A stretch of 64,000 bases of DNA from Embleya sp040629175. Its GTDB lineage: Bacteria > Actinomycetota > Actinomycetes > Streptomycetales > Streptomycetaceae. Shown here in pieces: positions 25,674 through 33,872 of the stretch (positions within the stretch are counted from its first letter, which is position 1; each line of letters begins with the position of its first letter). The stretch covers positions 124,001 to 188,000 of the forward strand of contig NZ_JBEXUX010000010.1 in assembly GCF_040629175.1 (NCBI RefSeq), given 5' to 3'. The notes below the pieces were generated by a model. The model searched no databases, was not told the DNA's origin, and saw only the letters and a program-made list of their open reading frames with translations. Made by a program: the position numbers and the translations under genes.

Positions 25674-26464
25674 CGGGTGGTCACCTCCGCGCGACCGAGG
25701 CCGGCCGCGGACACGCGCACGTGCACACCCTTGGGCAGTGGCATCGCGGCGGTGGCAGCCCCCGCGAGCACGACCCAGCCGGGCCGGAGTTCGAGACCGG
25801 CCTCGGCGGCCAGTCGGGCCGCCGCGATCAGCGAACGCAGCGGGTTGCCCAGGATCGCCGCCGAGGAGCCGCTCGCCACGACCCGCCCGTCGATCTCGAC
25901 GAGCAGACCCAGGTTGCTCAGGTCCAGCCCGGCCGGGTCGTGCCAGGTGCCGAAGCCGAAGCCGGCCGCCGAGGCGTTGTCCGCGATCACGTCGGGGAGG
26001 GTGAAATCGAAGTCGGCGTAGCGCGAGTCCAGGACCTCGTAGGCGACCGCGACGCCGGCGACCGCGCGGACCGCCTCGGCGGGGGTGACCGTGCCGGACA
26101 GCGGGCTGCCGATCAGGAAGGCGATCTCCGGCTCGATCCGGGGATGGATCAGGCCGCCGGGGTCGAGTACGCCGCCCTCCTCCACCAGCATCGCGTCGGT
26201 GAGCAGGCCCCAGATCACGTCGTCCACGCCCATCTGGATCATCTTGGCGCGGCTGGTGAAGCCCATCTTGACGCCGATCAGCGCCTCGCCCCGGGCCAGC
26301 CGGCGGTCGATCACCGCGCGCTGTACCCGGTAGGCGGTGGTCAGGTCCAGGTCGGTGCTGTCGGTGGGGCGGGCCACCGTCCGGTGTGCGAGGGCGGCTT
26401 CGTCGAGGGTGTCGGCGAGGCGGGCGACGAGTTCGGCGTCGGTGTCGAGTCGGTTGTCGGTCAC
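25670..26464 (-). CDS. nbaG: 4-oxalocrotonate decarboxylase (2-keto-4-pentenoate hydratase family)
   Basis: 264-residue member of the hydratase/decarboxylase (MhpD/XylI/DmpH) family. Characteristic elements are GVKMGFTSRAKM, the metal-binding PRIEPEIAFLIG and VIADNASAAGFGFG. It converts 4-oxalocrotonate to 2-oxopent-4-enoate, probably in complex with the hydratase encoded just upstream, as DmpH and DmpE are. GTG 26464 has AGGAGGAG 5 bases before it and overlaps the upstream stop. Assignment as decarboxylase rather than hydratase rests on gene order, so the two functions could be swapped. Confidence 0.85.
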   Translation of the reverse strand: MTDNRLDTDAELVARLADTLDEAALAHRTVARPTDSTDLDLTTAYRVQRAVIDRRLARGEALIGVKMGFTSRAKMIQMGVDDVIWGLLTDAMLVEEGGVLDPGGLIHPRIEPEIAFLIGSPLSGTVTPAEAVRAVAGVAVAYEVLDSRYADFDFTLPDVIADNASAAGFGFGTWHDPAGLDLSNLGLLVEIDGRVVASGSSAAILGNPLRSLIAAARLAAEAGLELRPGWVVLAGAATAAMPLPKGVHVRVSAAGLGRAEVTTR

Positions 26465-27279
26465 GAGGTCTCCTCCTGCGAGGTCGTCGCCGCGAAGGCG
26501 ACCCGTACGTCGCCCAGCCCGTCGATCCGGGCCTCCAGCACATCCCCCGGGGCGACCGTCACCATCGGGCCGAGCGCGCCGGTGAGCACGGTGTCCCCGG
26601 CGCGCAGCGGGCGGCCCAGCCGGACGAGGGTGTCCGCGAGCCAGATCGCCGCGTTCAGCGGGTGGCCCAGGCAGGCCGCGCCGGTGCCGGTGGAGACCGG
26701 TTCGCCGCGCCGCTCCAGCACCATGCCGGCCAGGCGCAGGTCCAGGTCGCCGAGCGCCCTGGGCCGGTTGCCCAGCACGTACATCCCGGAGGAGGCGTTG
26801 TCCGCGACGGTGTCCGCGAGGGTGATGTCCCAGTCCCGCACCCGGCTGCCGCACACCTCGATCGCGGGCAGCGCGAAGGCGGTGGCCCGGATCAGGTCGG
26901 CGACGGTGTGCCGCTCGTGCGTCAGGTCGGCGTCCAGCACCAGGGCCACCTCGGCCTCGGCCCTGGCCTGGAGCACCGCGCCGACCGGGATCTCGGCGCC
27001 GTCGGGCACCGCCATGTCCGCGTACAACATGCCGAAGTCCGGCTCCTGCACCCCGAGTTGGCGCTGAACGGCGGCGGAGGTGAGGCCGATCTTGCGGCCG
27101 ACCAGGCGGCGGCCCTCGGCAAGGCGACCCAGGGTCAGCCGCTCCTGGACCGCGTACGCGTCCTCGACGCCGGTGATCAGGTCACGGATCGGCGCGCACG
27201 GCACGCCGCTCCGCTCCGCGTGGAGCAACCGTTCGGCGGCCGCTTCGATTGCATTGCTCGTTGCCTGTGTCGCTGTCAC
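26461..27279 (-). CDS. nbaH: 2-oxopent-4-enoate hydratase
   Basis: 272-residue paralogue of the following gene, with GRKIGLTSAAVQ, a metal site AEAEVALVLDADL and LADTVADNASSGMYVLG. Family members hydrate 2-oxopent-4-enoate to 4-hydroxy-2-oxovalerate. GTG 27279 is the only reasonable start, but the nearest purine-rich site is about 13 bases away. The 48-base gap to the dehydrogenase gene carries short GATCTTGA repeats. The downstream aldolase and acetaldehyde dehydrogenase of this route are not in the operon. Confidence 0.85.
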   Translation of the reverse strand: MTATQATSNAIEAAAERLLHAERSGVPCAPIRDLITGVEDAYAVQERLTLGRLAEGRRLVGRKIGLTSAAVQRQLGVQEPDFGMLYADMAVPDGAEIPVGAVLQARAEAEVALVLDADLTHERHTVADLIRATAFALPAIEVCGSRVRDWDITLADTVADNASSGMYVLGNRPRALGDLDLRLAGMVLERRGEPVSTGTGAACLGHPLNAAIWLADTLVRLGRPLRAGDTVLTGALGPMVTVAPGDVLEARIDGLGDVRVAFAATTSQEETS

Positions 27280-27299
27280 TGTCGGGAACCGATCCTTCG

Positions 27300-27337
27300 G
27301 ATCTTGATGCGGATGCGGATCTTGAATCAGATCTTGA
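27300..27337. repeat. Three GATCTTGA repeats at the nbaE-nbaH junction
   Basis: Copies start at 27300, 27318 and 27330; the last is inside the end of the dehydrogenase gene. A short GATCC-TTC-GGATC hairpin adjoins at 27291-27303. Possibly an mRNA processing or spacing element. Confidence 0.4.
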
Positions 27338-28790
27338 TGCAGATATTGACCGGCTCGGAGAAGAAGTCCAACGAGTACTCGCCGCCCTCCCGGCCGATCC
27401 CGGATGCCTTGATCCCGCCGAACGGCGTCCGCAGGTCGCGCAGATTCCAGCAGTTGACCCACACGATCCCGGCCTCGACGCGCGGGGCGACCCGATGCGC
27501 CCGGGACAGGTCGCGGGTCCAGACGGTGGCGGCCAGGCCGTACCGACTGTCGTTGGCGAGCGCGATCGCCTCGTCCTCGGTGTCGAACGGCAGCACGTGG
27601 CAGATCGGCCCGAAGACCTCCTCCTGTACGGTGCGCGCGCTCTGCGGCAGGCCGGTGAGCACGGTCGGCTCGACGTGGAACCCGCCGTCGCGCTCGTCGC
27701 CGAAGCTCGGCACCCCACCGCCGGCGACGACCGTGGCGCCCTCCGCGACCGCCAGCCGGTAGTAGGACAGCACCTTGTCCCGGTGCGCGGCCGAGATCAT
27801 CGGCCCGTAGTCGGTCAACGCCCCTGCCCTTGAACCGAGTTCGGCCACGAAGGCGGCAAAGATCGAGCGCTCGACGTAGACCCGTTCGGTGCACAGGCAG
27901 ATCTGGCCGGAGTGGGTGAACGCGGACCGGACGGTGCCCGCCACGGCCTCCTCGAAGTCCGCGTCGGCGAACACGATCGCCGGGTTCTTGCCGCCGAGTT
28001 CGAAGGACACCGGGGTGATGTGCTCGGCGGCCTTGCGCATGATCGCGGTGCCGGTCGCCGATTCGCCGGTGAAGGCGATCGCGTCGACGCCCGCATGCGC
28101 GGTGAGGAACTCGCCGGCCGCGCCCGCGCCATGACCGTGGATCAGGTTGAACGCACCGACCGGCAGCCCGGCTTCGTGGATCACCTCGGCCAGCAGCGTC
28201 GCGGTGCCCGGCGTCTCCTCGGACGGCTTGGCGACCACGGTGTTGCCGGCCGCGAGCGCGGGCGCGACCTTCCAGGTCAGCAGCAGGAGCGGGAGGTTCC
28301 ACGGCGAGATGATCGCGACCACGCCCAGCGGGCGGCGCACGGTGTAGTTGAGCGCCTGGCCGACGCCGCCGCTCCAGCCGGGCACGGCGGTCGAGTGGGC
28401 GCGCTCGGGCCGGCCGTAGAGCAGGTCGGCGTAGGCCCGGAAGTTGCCGATCGCCCGCGGGATGTCGACGCCGGCCGCCAGTTCGCGCGGCTTGCCGGTG
28501 TCGGCGACCTCGGCGTCCACGAACTCGTCGAACCGGGCCTGGATCCCGTCCGCGATCCGCCGCATCGCCTCGGCCCGCACCTCGACACTCGCCACCCCCC
28601 ACTCGGCCAGCGCCCCCCGCGCGGCCGCCACGGCGGCATCCACAACCCCCCGATCGGCCTCGGGCACGTCCCCCACGACGGCCCCGTCCACCGGGTTCAC
28701 CAGCGCAAAGACGCCGTCACCCGCCCGGGTGAACTCCCCCGCCACATAGTGCGCAGGCAGCACACCCTCCCCGGCCACCGACCGTCCCAT
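27327..28790 (-). CDS. nbaE: 2-aminomuconate-6-semialdehyde dehydrogenase (ALDH family)
   Basis: 487 residues. The aldehyde dehydrogenase fold is shown by the NAD site ISPWNLPLLLLTWKVAPALA, the catalytic Glu region FELGGKNPAIVFAD and the catalytic Cys in HSGQICLCTERVYVE near residue 298. It is closest in pattern to hydroxymuconic and aminomuconic semialdehyde dehydrogenases. ATG 28790 has AAGGGAA 7 bases upstream. It is the first gene of a six-gene operon in the order nbaE-H-G-F-C-D. Confidence 0.93.
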   Translation of the reverse strand: MGRSVAGEGVLPAHYVAGEFTRAGDGVFALVNPVDGAVVGDVPEADRGVVDAAVAAARGALAEWGVASVEVRAEAMRRIADGIQARFDEFVDAEVADTGKPRELAAGVDIPRAIGNFRAYADLLYGRPERAHSTAVPGWSGGVGQALNYTVRRPLGVVAIISPWNLPLLLLTWKVAPALAAGNTVVAKPSEETPGTATLLAEVIHEAGLPVGAFNLIHGHGAGAAGEFLTAHAGVDAIAFTGESATGTAIMRKAAEHITPVSFELGGKNPAIVFADADFEEAVAGTVRSAFTHSGQICLCTERVYVERSIFAAFVAELGSRAGALTDYGPMISAAHRDKVLSYYRLAVAEGATVVAGGGVPSFGDERDGGFHVEPTVLTGLPQSARTVQEEVFGPICHVLPFDTEDEAIALANDSRYGLAATVWTRDLSRAHRVAPRVEAGIVWVNCWNLRDLRTPFGGIKASGIGREGGEYSLDFFSEPVNICIKI

Positions 28791-28842
28791 CGCCCATTCC
28801 CTTCGCCGCAAGCCCCATCACAGGGAGCCTCTCCCGCCAACG

Positions 28843-28882
28843 ACATGCCCGTCCAATACTCTTTGGACCGCAACACATGCCC
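28843..28882. promoter_or_regulatory. Candidate operator of the nba operon
   Basis: A perfect dyad GTCCAA-TACTCT-TTGGAC lies at 28851-28868, 61 bases before the nbaE start. Direct repeats ACATGCCC at 28843-28850 and 28875-28882 flank it symmetrically. No regulator gene is adjacent, so the binding protein is unknown. Confidence 0.5.
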
Positions 28883-28941
28883 TTTTCGGTATGACGAAGC
28901 GGGTCGGCGACCGGCCGGCCAAAACCGTCCGACCCCCACCC

Positions 28942-29988
28942 TCAGCCCGGTGGCCCGCAACCGTCACGTGCGGCGTTGGCGGCCAACACGGCGCGCAGGA
29001 TGGCGTCCGAGGCCGGCAATGACGTCCCGGGCTTGATCGTCAGCAGGTACTGCACACTGCCCGCCGAACACCGGGCGAAGTATCCCGAGCCCTGGCCGTC
29101 GATCACATGCGACTCGGCAACCTTTCCCACCGTCTCGGGAGTGGGCGCTCGCGCGTATTCGAGGTCGGCCAGTACGCCGCGACGCACCTCCAGCCGAAGC
29201 GCCGACACCTCGTTCGGCTTCGCCGCCTCCGAAACGACGCAGTCCTCCCACCCGGAATCGCGCCCCGACCAGCGCTCGACCCAGGTGGGATGCGCACCGA
29301 GATCGACCCCGGCCGGCGACACTCCGCACAACGTCGCCCCCTGCCCAAACGCGGTGGGCACCACCTCGCCCCGCCGAGCCGGCGCGGGCAGCTCCGGCAT
29401 CGTGCAGCCCGCCTTCCGCCGCGCGACGTTGGTCAACGTCACCATCGTCGACGCGATCCGCTCCCGGTTCCCGGCCCTCCCGGGCACCCCGAGTCGGAGG
29501 GGTCGCTCGGGGCTGTGCACATCCTCGGCGGTCACCCGGGCGAACGATGTCCCCCCATCGGCCATGCAGGGCGGAACTCGCAGCCAACCATCGAGATCCG
29601 AGGCCATGCCGAGCAGCCCATCCCCCAACGGCATCGAAATCGGCAGCCGGGCGCCAACGCCGTAGTGCTGGCCGGTCGACCAGTAGTCCCCGTCGAGGGC
29701 GTACCGAAACGCGACCTGCGGCCGGCCCCGGACCTTGCTGTACACCAAGCACTCATTGCCACCGGAGGCCGGATAGCGAAGCGCATCCTTCCGCACCGCC
29801 TCCCCGTACTCCCCAGGTGGCAACAACGTCGCCAACTCGTCCGCGCTCAGCAACCCCCAGCAATAGCTCCGCGCCCGATCCGACGTGCTCCGCGTCGACA
29901 GGAACACGACCAGCCCCACGATCAGCCCGACAACCAGGACCCCGACAAGCACAAGGACACCGCGCCGACGACCGAGAAACGCTTTCAC
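28942..29988 (-). CDS. Single-pass membrane-anchored protein of unknown function
   Basis: 348 residues. One membrane segment (VLVLVGVLVVGLIVGLVVFL) is followed by a long extracellular part with several cysteines: SYCWGLLSADEL, NECLVYSK, PPCMAD, AGCTMPEL, LCGVSP, EDCVVSE and ARCSAG. The pattern suggests two related disulfide-linked halves, loosely like actinobacterial DUF3558-type proteins. GTG 29988 overlaps the stop of the upstream gene (GTGA), so it is translationally coupled to the type VII-like gene pair. Function unknown; role with the secreted neighbour is inferred. Confidence 0.75.
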   Translation of the reverse strand: MKAFLGRRRGVLVLVGVLVVGLIVGLVVFLSTRSTSDRARSYCWGLLSADELATLLPPGEYGEAVRKDALRYPASGGNECLVYSKVRGRPQVAFRYALDGDYWSTGQHYGVGARLPISMPLGDGLLGMASDLDGWLRVPPCMADGGTSFARVTAEDVHSPERPLRLGVPGRAGNRERIASTMVTLTNVARRKAGCTMPELPAPARRGEVVPTAFGQGATLCGVSPAGVDLGAHPTWVERWSGRDSGWEDCVVSEAAKPNEVSALRLEVRRGVLADLEYARAPTPETVGKVAESHVIDGQGSGYFARCSAGSVQYLLTIKPGTSLPASDAILRAVLAANAARDGCGPPG

Positions 29989-30791
29989 TTCATCACGATT
30001 TCCGACGGAACAATCGCACTGTAAGCACGACCGGCCTCATTACCGAGTTCCACGCTCTTATAAGTCGGGTTTTCCGCCATCCAGGTTCTCATGACACCTT
30101 CCACCTGAACCCGTCCGCTGACATACGCGCCGTGCACTTGCTCCCTTGCCTGCTCACCTGCATCAGGCGGAAATGCTTGATAAAATTCCCCGACGATCCC
30201 ATTTACGCCTACGGTTGCGATGGCTGCGATGGGAGCGATGATGCCATGAGTCTGGACTGCCGCCGCAGCCTTGAAGAGTGCACCGGCGGATATCCCGTCG
30301 ATGCTCGCGCCGACCCACCGCTCGTATCGCTTGTCGGCTTCACCCTCTGCCAGGTCGCTCGCAGCCGCCCGGTCCAGAACGTCCTTCGATACAGCCGCAT
30401 CCAGGAATCCGAAGGCATCGCCGGAGTCCCTCGCAAATGTCTGCACTCGGCCGAAGTCCGGTTGCGCCGACTCCCCCGCTATGAGACTCAGAGCGGCGCG
30501 CGTGTACCTTTCCTCGGCCTCCTTCAGTACGGTGATGTTCGCCGGTTCCTCAGCCAGCCCGGAAAGCACATTTCGCATGGTCTCGCGCGGAATATTCGCA
30601 GTGGGACTCGCTTGCGGAATCGCGTTCGTATCCTTGGTGGCACTTTCCTGAGTCAGCGCGAGATGCAGAGATTCCGAATTTTTCGCCAGAATCTCGGTCA
30701 GGCTCCCACGCAGGGCGCCGGACTCGCTCAGGATCGGAGGAGCATCCTTCGCACCGAGCGTGGTCATCACGTTCTCCACCACACCGGCCAT
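29985..30791 (-). CDS. C-terminal part of a split type VII secretion-type (DUF6571-like) protein
   Basis: 268 residues, beginning MAGVVENVMTTLGAKDAP. There is no ribosome site before ATG 30791. The frame is open for seven codons upstream (RLTTPA just before the Met), and the sequence continues the expected architecture of the preceding gene. Related Streptomyces proteins run as one chain of about 700 residues. I therefore think this is the second half of one protein, broken by a frameshift at about 30800-30812. Translation could still occur by re-initiation. A hydrophobic stretch near the C-terminus reads GIIAPIAAIATVGVNGIVGE. Confidence 0.7.
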   Translation of the reverse strand: MAGVVENVMTTLGAKDAPPILSESGALRGSLTEILAKNSESLHLALTQESATKDTNAIPQASPTANIPRETMRNVLSGLAEEPANITVLKEAEERYTRAALSLIAGESAQPDFGRVQTFARDSGDAFGFLDAAVSKDVLDRAAASDLAEGEADKRYERWVGASIDGISAGALFKAAAAVQTHGIIAPIAAIATVGVNGIVGEFYQAFPPDAGEQAREQVHGAYVSGRVQVEGVMRTWMAENPTYKSVELGNEAGRAYSAIVPSEIVMK

Positions 30792-30802
30792 GGCGGGTGT
30801 GG

Positions 30803-32053
30803 TCAGTCGGCCGTGGTCGCCGCAACGAGGGCATCACCGAACGCGTCGAGGTGGGGGCGTTCCCGGTCGACCGGGTTCAGCGGATCGACGAGGGCGTGCG
30901 TGAAGGCGATCTGCTCCACGTGTGCCTTGCCCTTCGGGCCGGTGAAGAAGTCCGTCGACGCGTCGGCGTTGTGGGAAAGGGTCACCAGGAACCCGTTGAC
31001 CGGGTCGCGGGCCGGATCCGAGCCCCACCCCTGACCGTTGTTCATCGACTTGTCGAAGGCCAACAGGTCCTCGCCCACCGCGCCCAGGAACTTGGTGTCG
31101 TACGTGCCCTCCCGCAGTAGCCGATCGAGCTTTTGATATCCGAATACCGACCCATTGCCGGGCCCTCCGGTGGTCTGCTCCACCTCGCGCCCGGCCTCCT
31201 TGAGACGCCGCATCCACTCGGCGTCGCCCGCCAGTTCCGCGCCGGCCGTGGAAAGTGCACCCCTGACCCGCCCCTCGATCAGCCTGGCCGTTTCGCGCGT
31301 CGCCTTCGGGCCGCCCGCGCCGCCGAGCGTTTCCAGTTTCTCGGTGGCGTCGAGCAGGCGTCCGGGACCGAGCATTCTCAGGAGTTCGGCATCGAAACCC
31401 GGGTTTGTGCCATTCTGCTTGAGCAGGGTTTCCAGGAAGGCGAGATCCTGCGCGTTCACTTTCCCGGTGTCGAGCTTGGACAGGAGTTCGGTGGCGCGCA
31501 TCGCATCAGCGGTCGAGTCTCCCCCGAGCGCACGGGCGTTGAAGTCGTCCTTGGGGCCGAAATCCACGTTCTTGCGCATCGTATTGGCGGCGACAACGTC
31601 GGCGTCGGTCGCCTTCTGCAGCGCGGCGGCGATGCGAGCGGCTATGTCCTTGGCCTGCGATTCGAGTGAGGCGTGCTCGCTGTCCGTATCGGCCTGCCAG
31701 GTGAGGCGGCCGTCGGGATGGCGGGTGATCCTGCTGCGGCGGGCGGCTTCGAGCGCATCCCGGACCGCGTTCCGTGCCGCCCGCAATTCGCCTGCGGCCT
31801 CCCGAGCGATCGACGCCATCGCCCCGGACTCGGCTCGGATGGCTTCCAGTTGGGCACCGACATAGCCGATGAGCTCCACCGCCCGACGACCGTCGTTGCT
31901 GTCCCAACCGCCGCCGCGCAAGGGGCCGATCACCTCGTGCTCCACCGACTCCCGGCGCCCGTTCATCGCCGCGCTCAGTTGTTCCCAGGAAGCGGCGACG
32001 GCATCGAGCGCGTCCGGTGAACAAGCTTCGAGATCCTCGATGGTCAACGTCAC
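30803..32053 (-). CDS. N-terminal part of a split type VII secretion-type (DUF6571-like) protein
   Basis: 416 residues. The N-terminal 100 or so form helices like a WXG100-type region (LEACSPDALDAVAASWEQL, then GAMASIAREAAGELRAARNAV). The rest resembles large actinobacterial DUF6571-type proteins, for example LDRLLREGTYDTKFLGAVG and NGFLVTLSHNADASTDFFTG. The chain stops at GDALVAATTAD, short of the family's usual length. GTG 32053 has GGGAGA about 8 bases upstream. It is divergent from the WXG100-like gene at 32326. Likely a cargo or structural partner of an ESX-type secretion system; no ESX ATPase is in the window. Confidence 0.7.
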   Translation of the reverse strand: MTLTIEDLEACSPDALDAVAASWEQLSAAMNGRRESVEHEVIGPLRGGGWDSNDGRRAVELIGYVGAQLEAIRAESGAMASIAREAAGELRAARNAVRDALEAARRSRITRHPDGRLTWQADTDSEHASLESQAKDIAARIAAALQKATDADVVAANTMRKNVDFGPKDDFNARALGGDSTADAMRATELLSKLDTGKVNAQDLAFLETLLKQNGTNPGFDAELLRMLGPGRLLDATEKLETLGGAGGPKATRETARLIEGRVRGALSTAGAELAGDAEWMRRLKEAGREVEQTTGGPGNGSVFGYQKLDRLLREGTYDTKFLGAVGEDLLAFDKSMNNGQGWGSDPARDPVNGFLVTLSHNADASTDFFTGPKGKAHVEQIAFTHALVDPLNPVDRERPHLDAFGDALVAATTAD

Positions 32054-32325
32054 GGAAACAATCTCCCGACTTCATGAGCCAATCGTTCCGCGCCGACCGC
32101 CCGGAACGGCGACGAGATTAGCAGTCGAGACGATCCGCCTCCGGCGAAATATGCACCCACTCGATATAGCCGATAACATTTAATGCAAAAAGTCCGAATC
32201 ATCCGGCAGGCTGCTTTTGCGGAATGATCCATTTCTGTTTTCGAGGGCTCGCCCGCAAGTATGCTCGGTCGCGTTTCGTGGCCCTGTCGGGCCGATCCAT
32301 TTTCCCGATCACGAAAAGAGTTCTC

Positions 32326-32751
32326 ATGGCCGGCGGCGAGAGCATGGACATGATCATCAACCCCTGGCGCTACCAGGATTCCGCCGCACCCGCACCACCC
32401 GAAGCCAAGCCCACCGACCCACTGGCGACCCGGCTCCAGTCAACGATCGACCCGGGCGGCGGCGGATCGGTCCGGGTCGACGCGAGCGTACTCGACACCT
32501 CGGCGACCCGACTGGAGCAACTGCGCGGCGAAGTCCAAGGCAGCGTTCAGAACTCGCTCCGAGGCGGGACCGATCACGCCGCGGTGGGTCGAAATCTGGA
32601 GGTCACCAAAGCCGTCCAGTACGTACACGATCGTTGGACGGAGAAGCTGACCCATCTGCTCGAAGACATGCAGGAGCGGGTGACCCGGGTCCGCAAGGCG
32701 GCGGACAACTGGGATCACACGGAGGCCAACGTCACTCGGTCCATGCAATAG
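32326..32751 (+). CDS. WXG100-like small helical protein
   Basis: 141 residues. A short N-terminal extension (MDMIINPWRYQDSAA) leads to a helical hairpin: VDASVLDTSATRLEQLRGEV, then VQYVHDRWTEKLTHLLEDM and KAADNWDHTEANV. The W-x-x-T-x-A-N-V ending resembles WXG100/ESAT-6-type partners, although the classical WXG turn is not clear. AAGAG lies 5 bases before ATG 32326; ATG 32344 is an alternative. It is divergent from the DUF6571-like gene, across a 272-base AT-richer gap (32054-32325) that must hold both promoters. Confidence 0.65.
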   Translation: MAGGESMDMIINPWRYQDSAAPAPPEAKPTDPLATRLQSTIDPGGGGSVRVDASVLDTSATRLEQLRGEVQGSVQNSLRGGTDHAAVGRNLEVTKAVQYVHDRWTEKLTHLLEDMQERVTRVRKAADNWDHTEANVTRSMQ

Positions 32752-32821
32752 GCCGCCCGCCGGCACGAGGAGCCGTCGTCGACCAACCCCCTGAGGCGAG
32801 CATCTAATGCCTAGGATCAGT

Positions 32822-32851
32822 TTGACCCATTAGTATGACGGGCGGTAGAAC
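32822..32851 (+). promoter_or_regulatory. Possible sigma70-type promoter for the alpha/beta hydrolase gene
   Basis: TTGACC at 32822-32827 and TAGAAC at 32846-32851, spaced 18 bases, about 34 bases before the start codon. Confidence 0.35.
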
Positions 32852-32884
32852 TGACTCAGCACCCCGCCGAAGAAGGTAGAGATC

Positions 32885-33760
32885 ATGGGTATCGCCGCCG
32901 TTCCCCAGGTTGTACATCGTTTTGTGGAGGTTGGCGGGGTTCGGGTGTTCTATCGGGAGGCCGGGCCCGTGGATGCGCCCACGCTGCTGTTGTTGCATGG
33001 GTTTCCGTCGGCGTCGCATCAGTTTCGTCGGCTGATGGATGTGTTGGGCAACGACTTTCGGCTGGTTGCGCCGGACTATCCCGGTTTCGGGCACACCGAG
33101 GTGCCGGCCGGGTTCGAGTACTCGTTCGAGCGGCTCGCCGATGTGATCGAGGGGTTCGTGGACGCACTCGCGTTGGAGCGGTACGTGCTCTACACCTTCG
33201 ACTTCGGTGGCCCGGTCGGCCTGCGGCTGGCCGAGCGGCGGCCGGCGGCGGTGGCCGGGCTGATCGTGCAGAACGCCAACGCGTACGACGAGGGTCTGTC
33301 CGAGATGGCCCGCGGCTTCGTCGCGCTCACCCCCGACGTGCCGGGCGCCCGGGAGCAGGCCGCCGAGCTCCTGGTGTTGCCGGTCACCCGGGGCCAGTAC
33401 GAGGGCGGCACCGCCGACCCGACCCTGGTGGCCCCCGACGGCTGGACCCTGGACCAGCACTTCCTGGACCGGCCGGGGCGCAAGGAGGCCCAGGTCGATC
33501 TGGCGCTGAACTACCACACCAACGTCGCGCTCTACCCGAAGTGGCAGACCTGGTTGGCCGAACACCGCCCGGCCACGCTCATCCTCTGGGGCCGCAACGA
33601 CATCTTCTTCCCGGAGCCCGGTGCCCACGCCTACCTGGCCGACCTCCCCGACGCCGAGGTGCACATCCTGGACACCGGCCACTTCGCCCTGGAGGACAAG
33701 CTGCCGGAAATCGCCCCGCTGATCGCCGACTTCCTCACCCGCGTCGGCACCGGCGGCTGA
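32885..33760 (+). CDS. Alpha/beta hydrolase (epoxide hydrolase/haloalkane dehalogenase-like)
   Basis: 291 residues. The oxyanion motif LLLLHGFPSASHQFRRL is followed by a nucleophile elbow YTFDFGGPVGLRLA whose nucleophile is Asp, not Ser. That places it with epoxide hydrolases and dehalogenases rather than esterases. The acid is probably in LWGRNDIFF and the histidine in DTGHFALED. GAAGG lies 8 bases before ATG 32885. It precedes a P450 gene on the same strand (112-base gap), suggesting paired oxidation and hydrolysis of a small molecule. Substrate unknown. Confidence 0.9.
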   Translation: MGIAAVPQVVHRFVEVGGVRVFYREAGPVDAPTLLLLHGFPSASHQFRRLMDVLGNDFRLVAPDYPGFGHTEVPAGFEYSFERLADVIEGFVDALALERYVLYTFDFGGPVGLRLAERRPAAVAGLIVQNANAYDEGLSEMARGFVALTPDVPGAREQAAELLVLPVTRGQYEGGTADPTLVAPDGWTLDQHFLDRPGRKEAQVDLALNYHTNVALYPKWQTWLAEHRPATLILWGRNDIFFPEPGAHAYLADLPDAEVHILDTGHFALEDKLPEIAPLIADFLTRVGTGG

Positions 33761-33836
33761 TCGCGACCGCCGAGCGGGGCACGGGGCGGCCAAGGGCGGG
33801 AAGGTGCCGCGTGGCGGGGCGAGTGGGCGATAGGTT

Positions 33837-33854
33837 GGCAAACACGTTGTTGCC
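33837..33854. promoter_or_regulatory. Weak dyad before the P450 gene
   Basis: GGCAA (33837-33841) and TTGCC (33850-33854) are inverted about an ACGT centre, 19 bases before the P450 start. Possible operator. Confidence 0.3.
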
Positions 33855-33872
33855 GAACGAAAGCGGTTCCCG

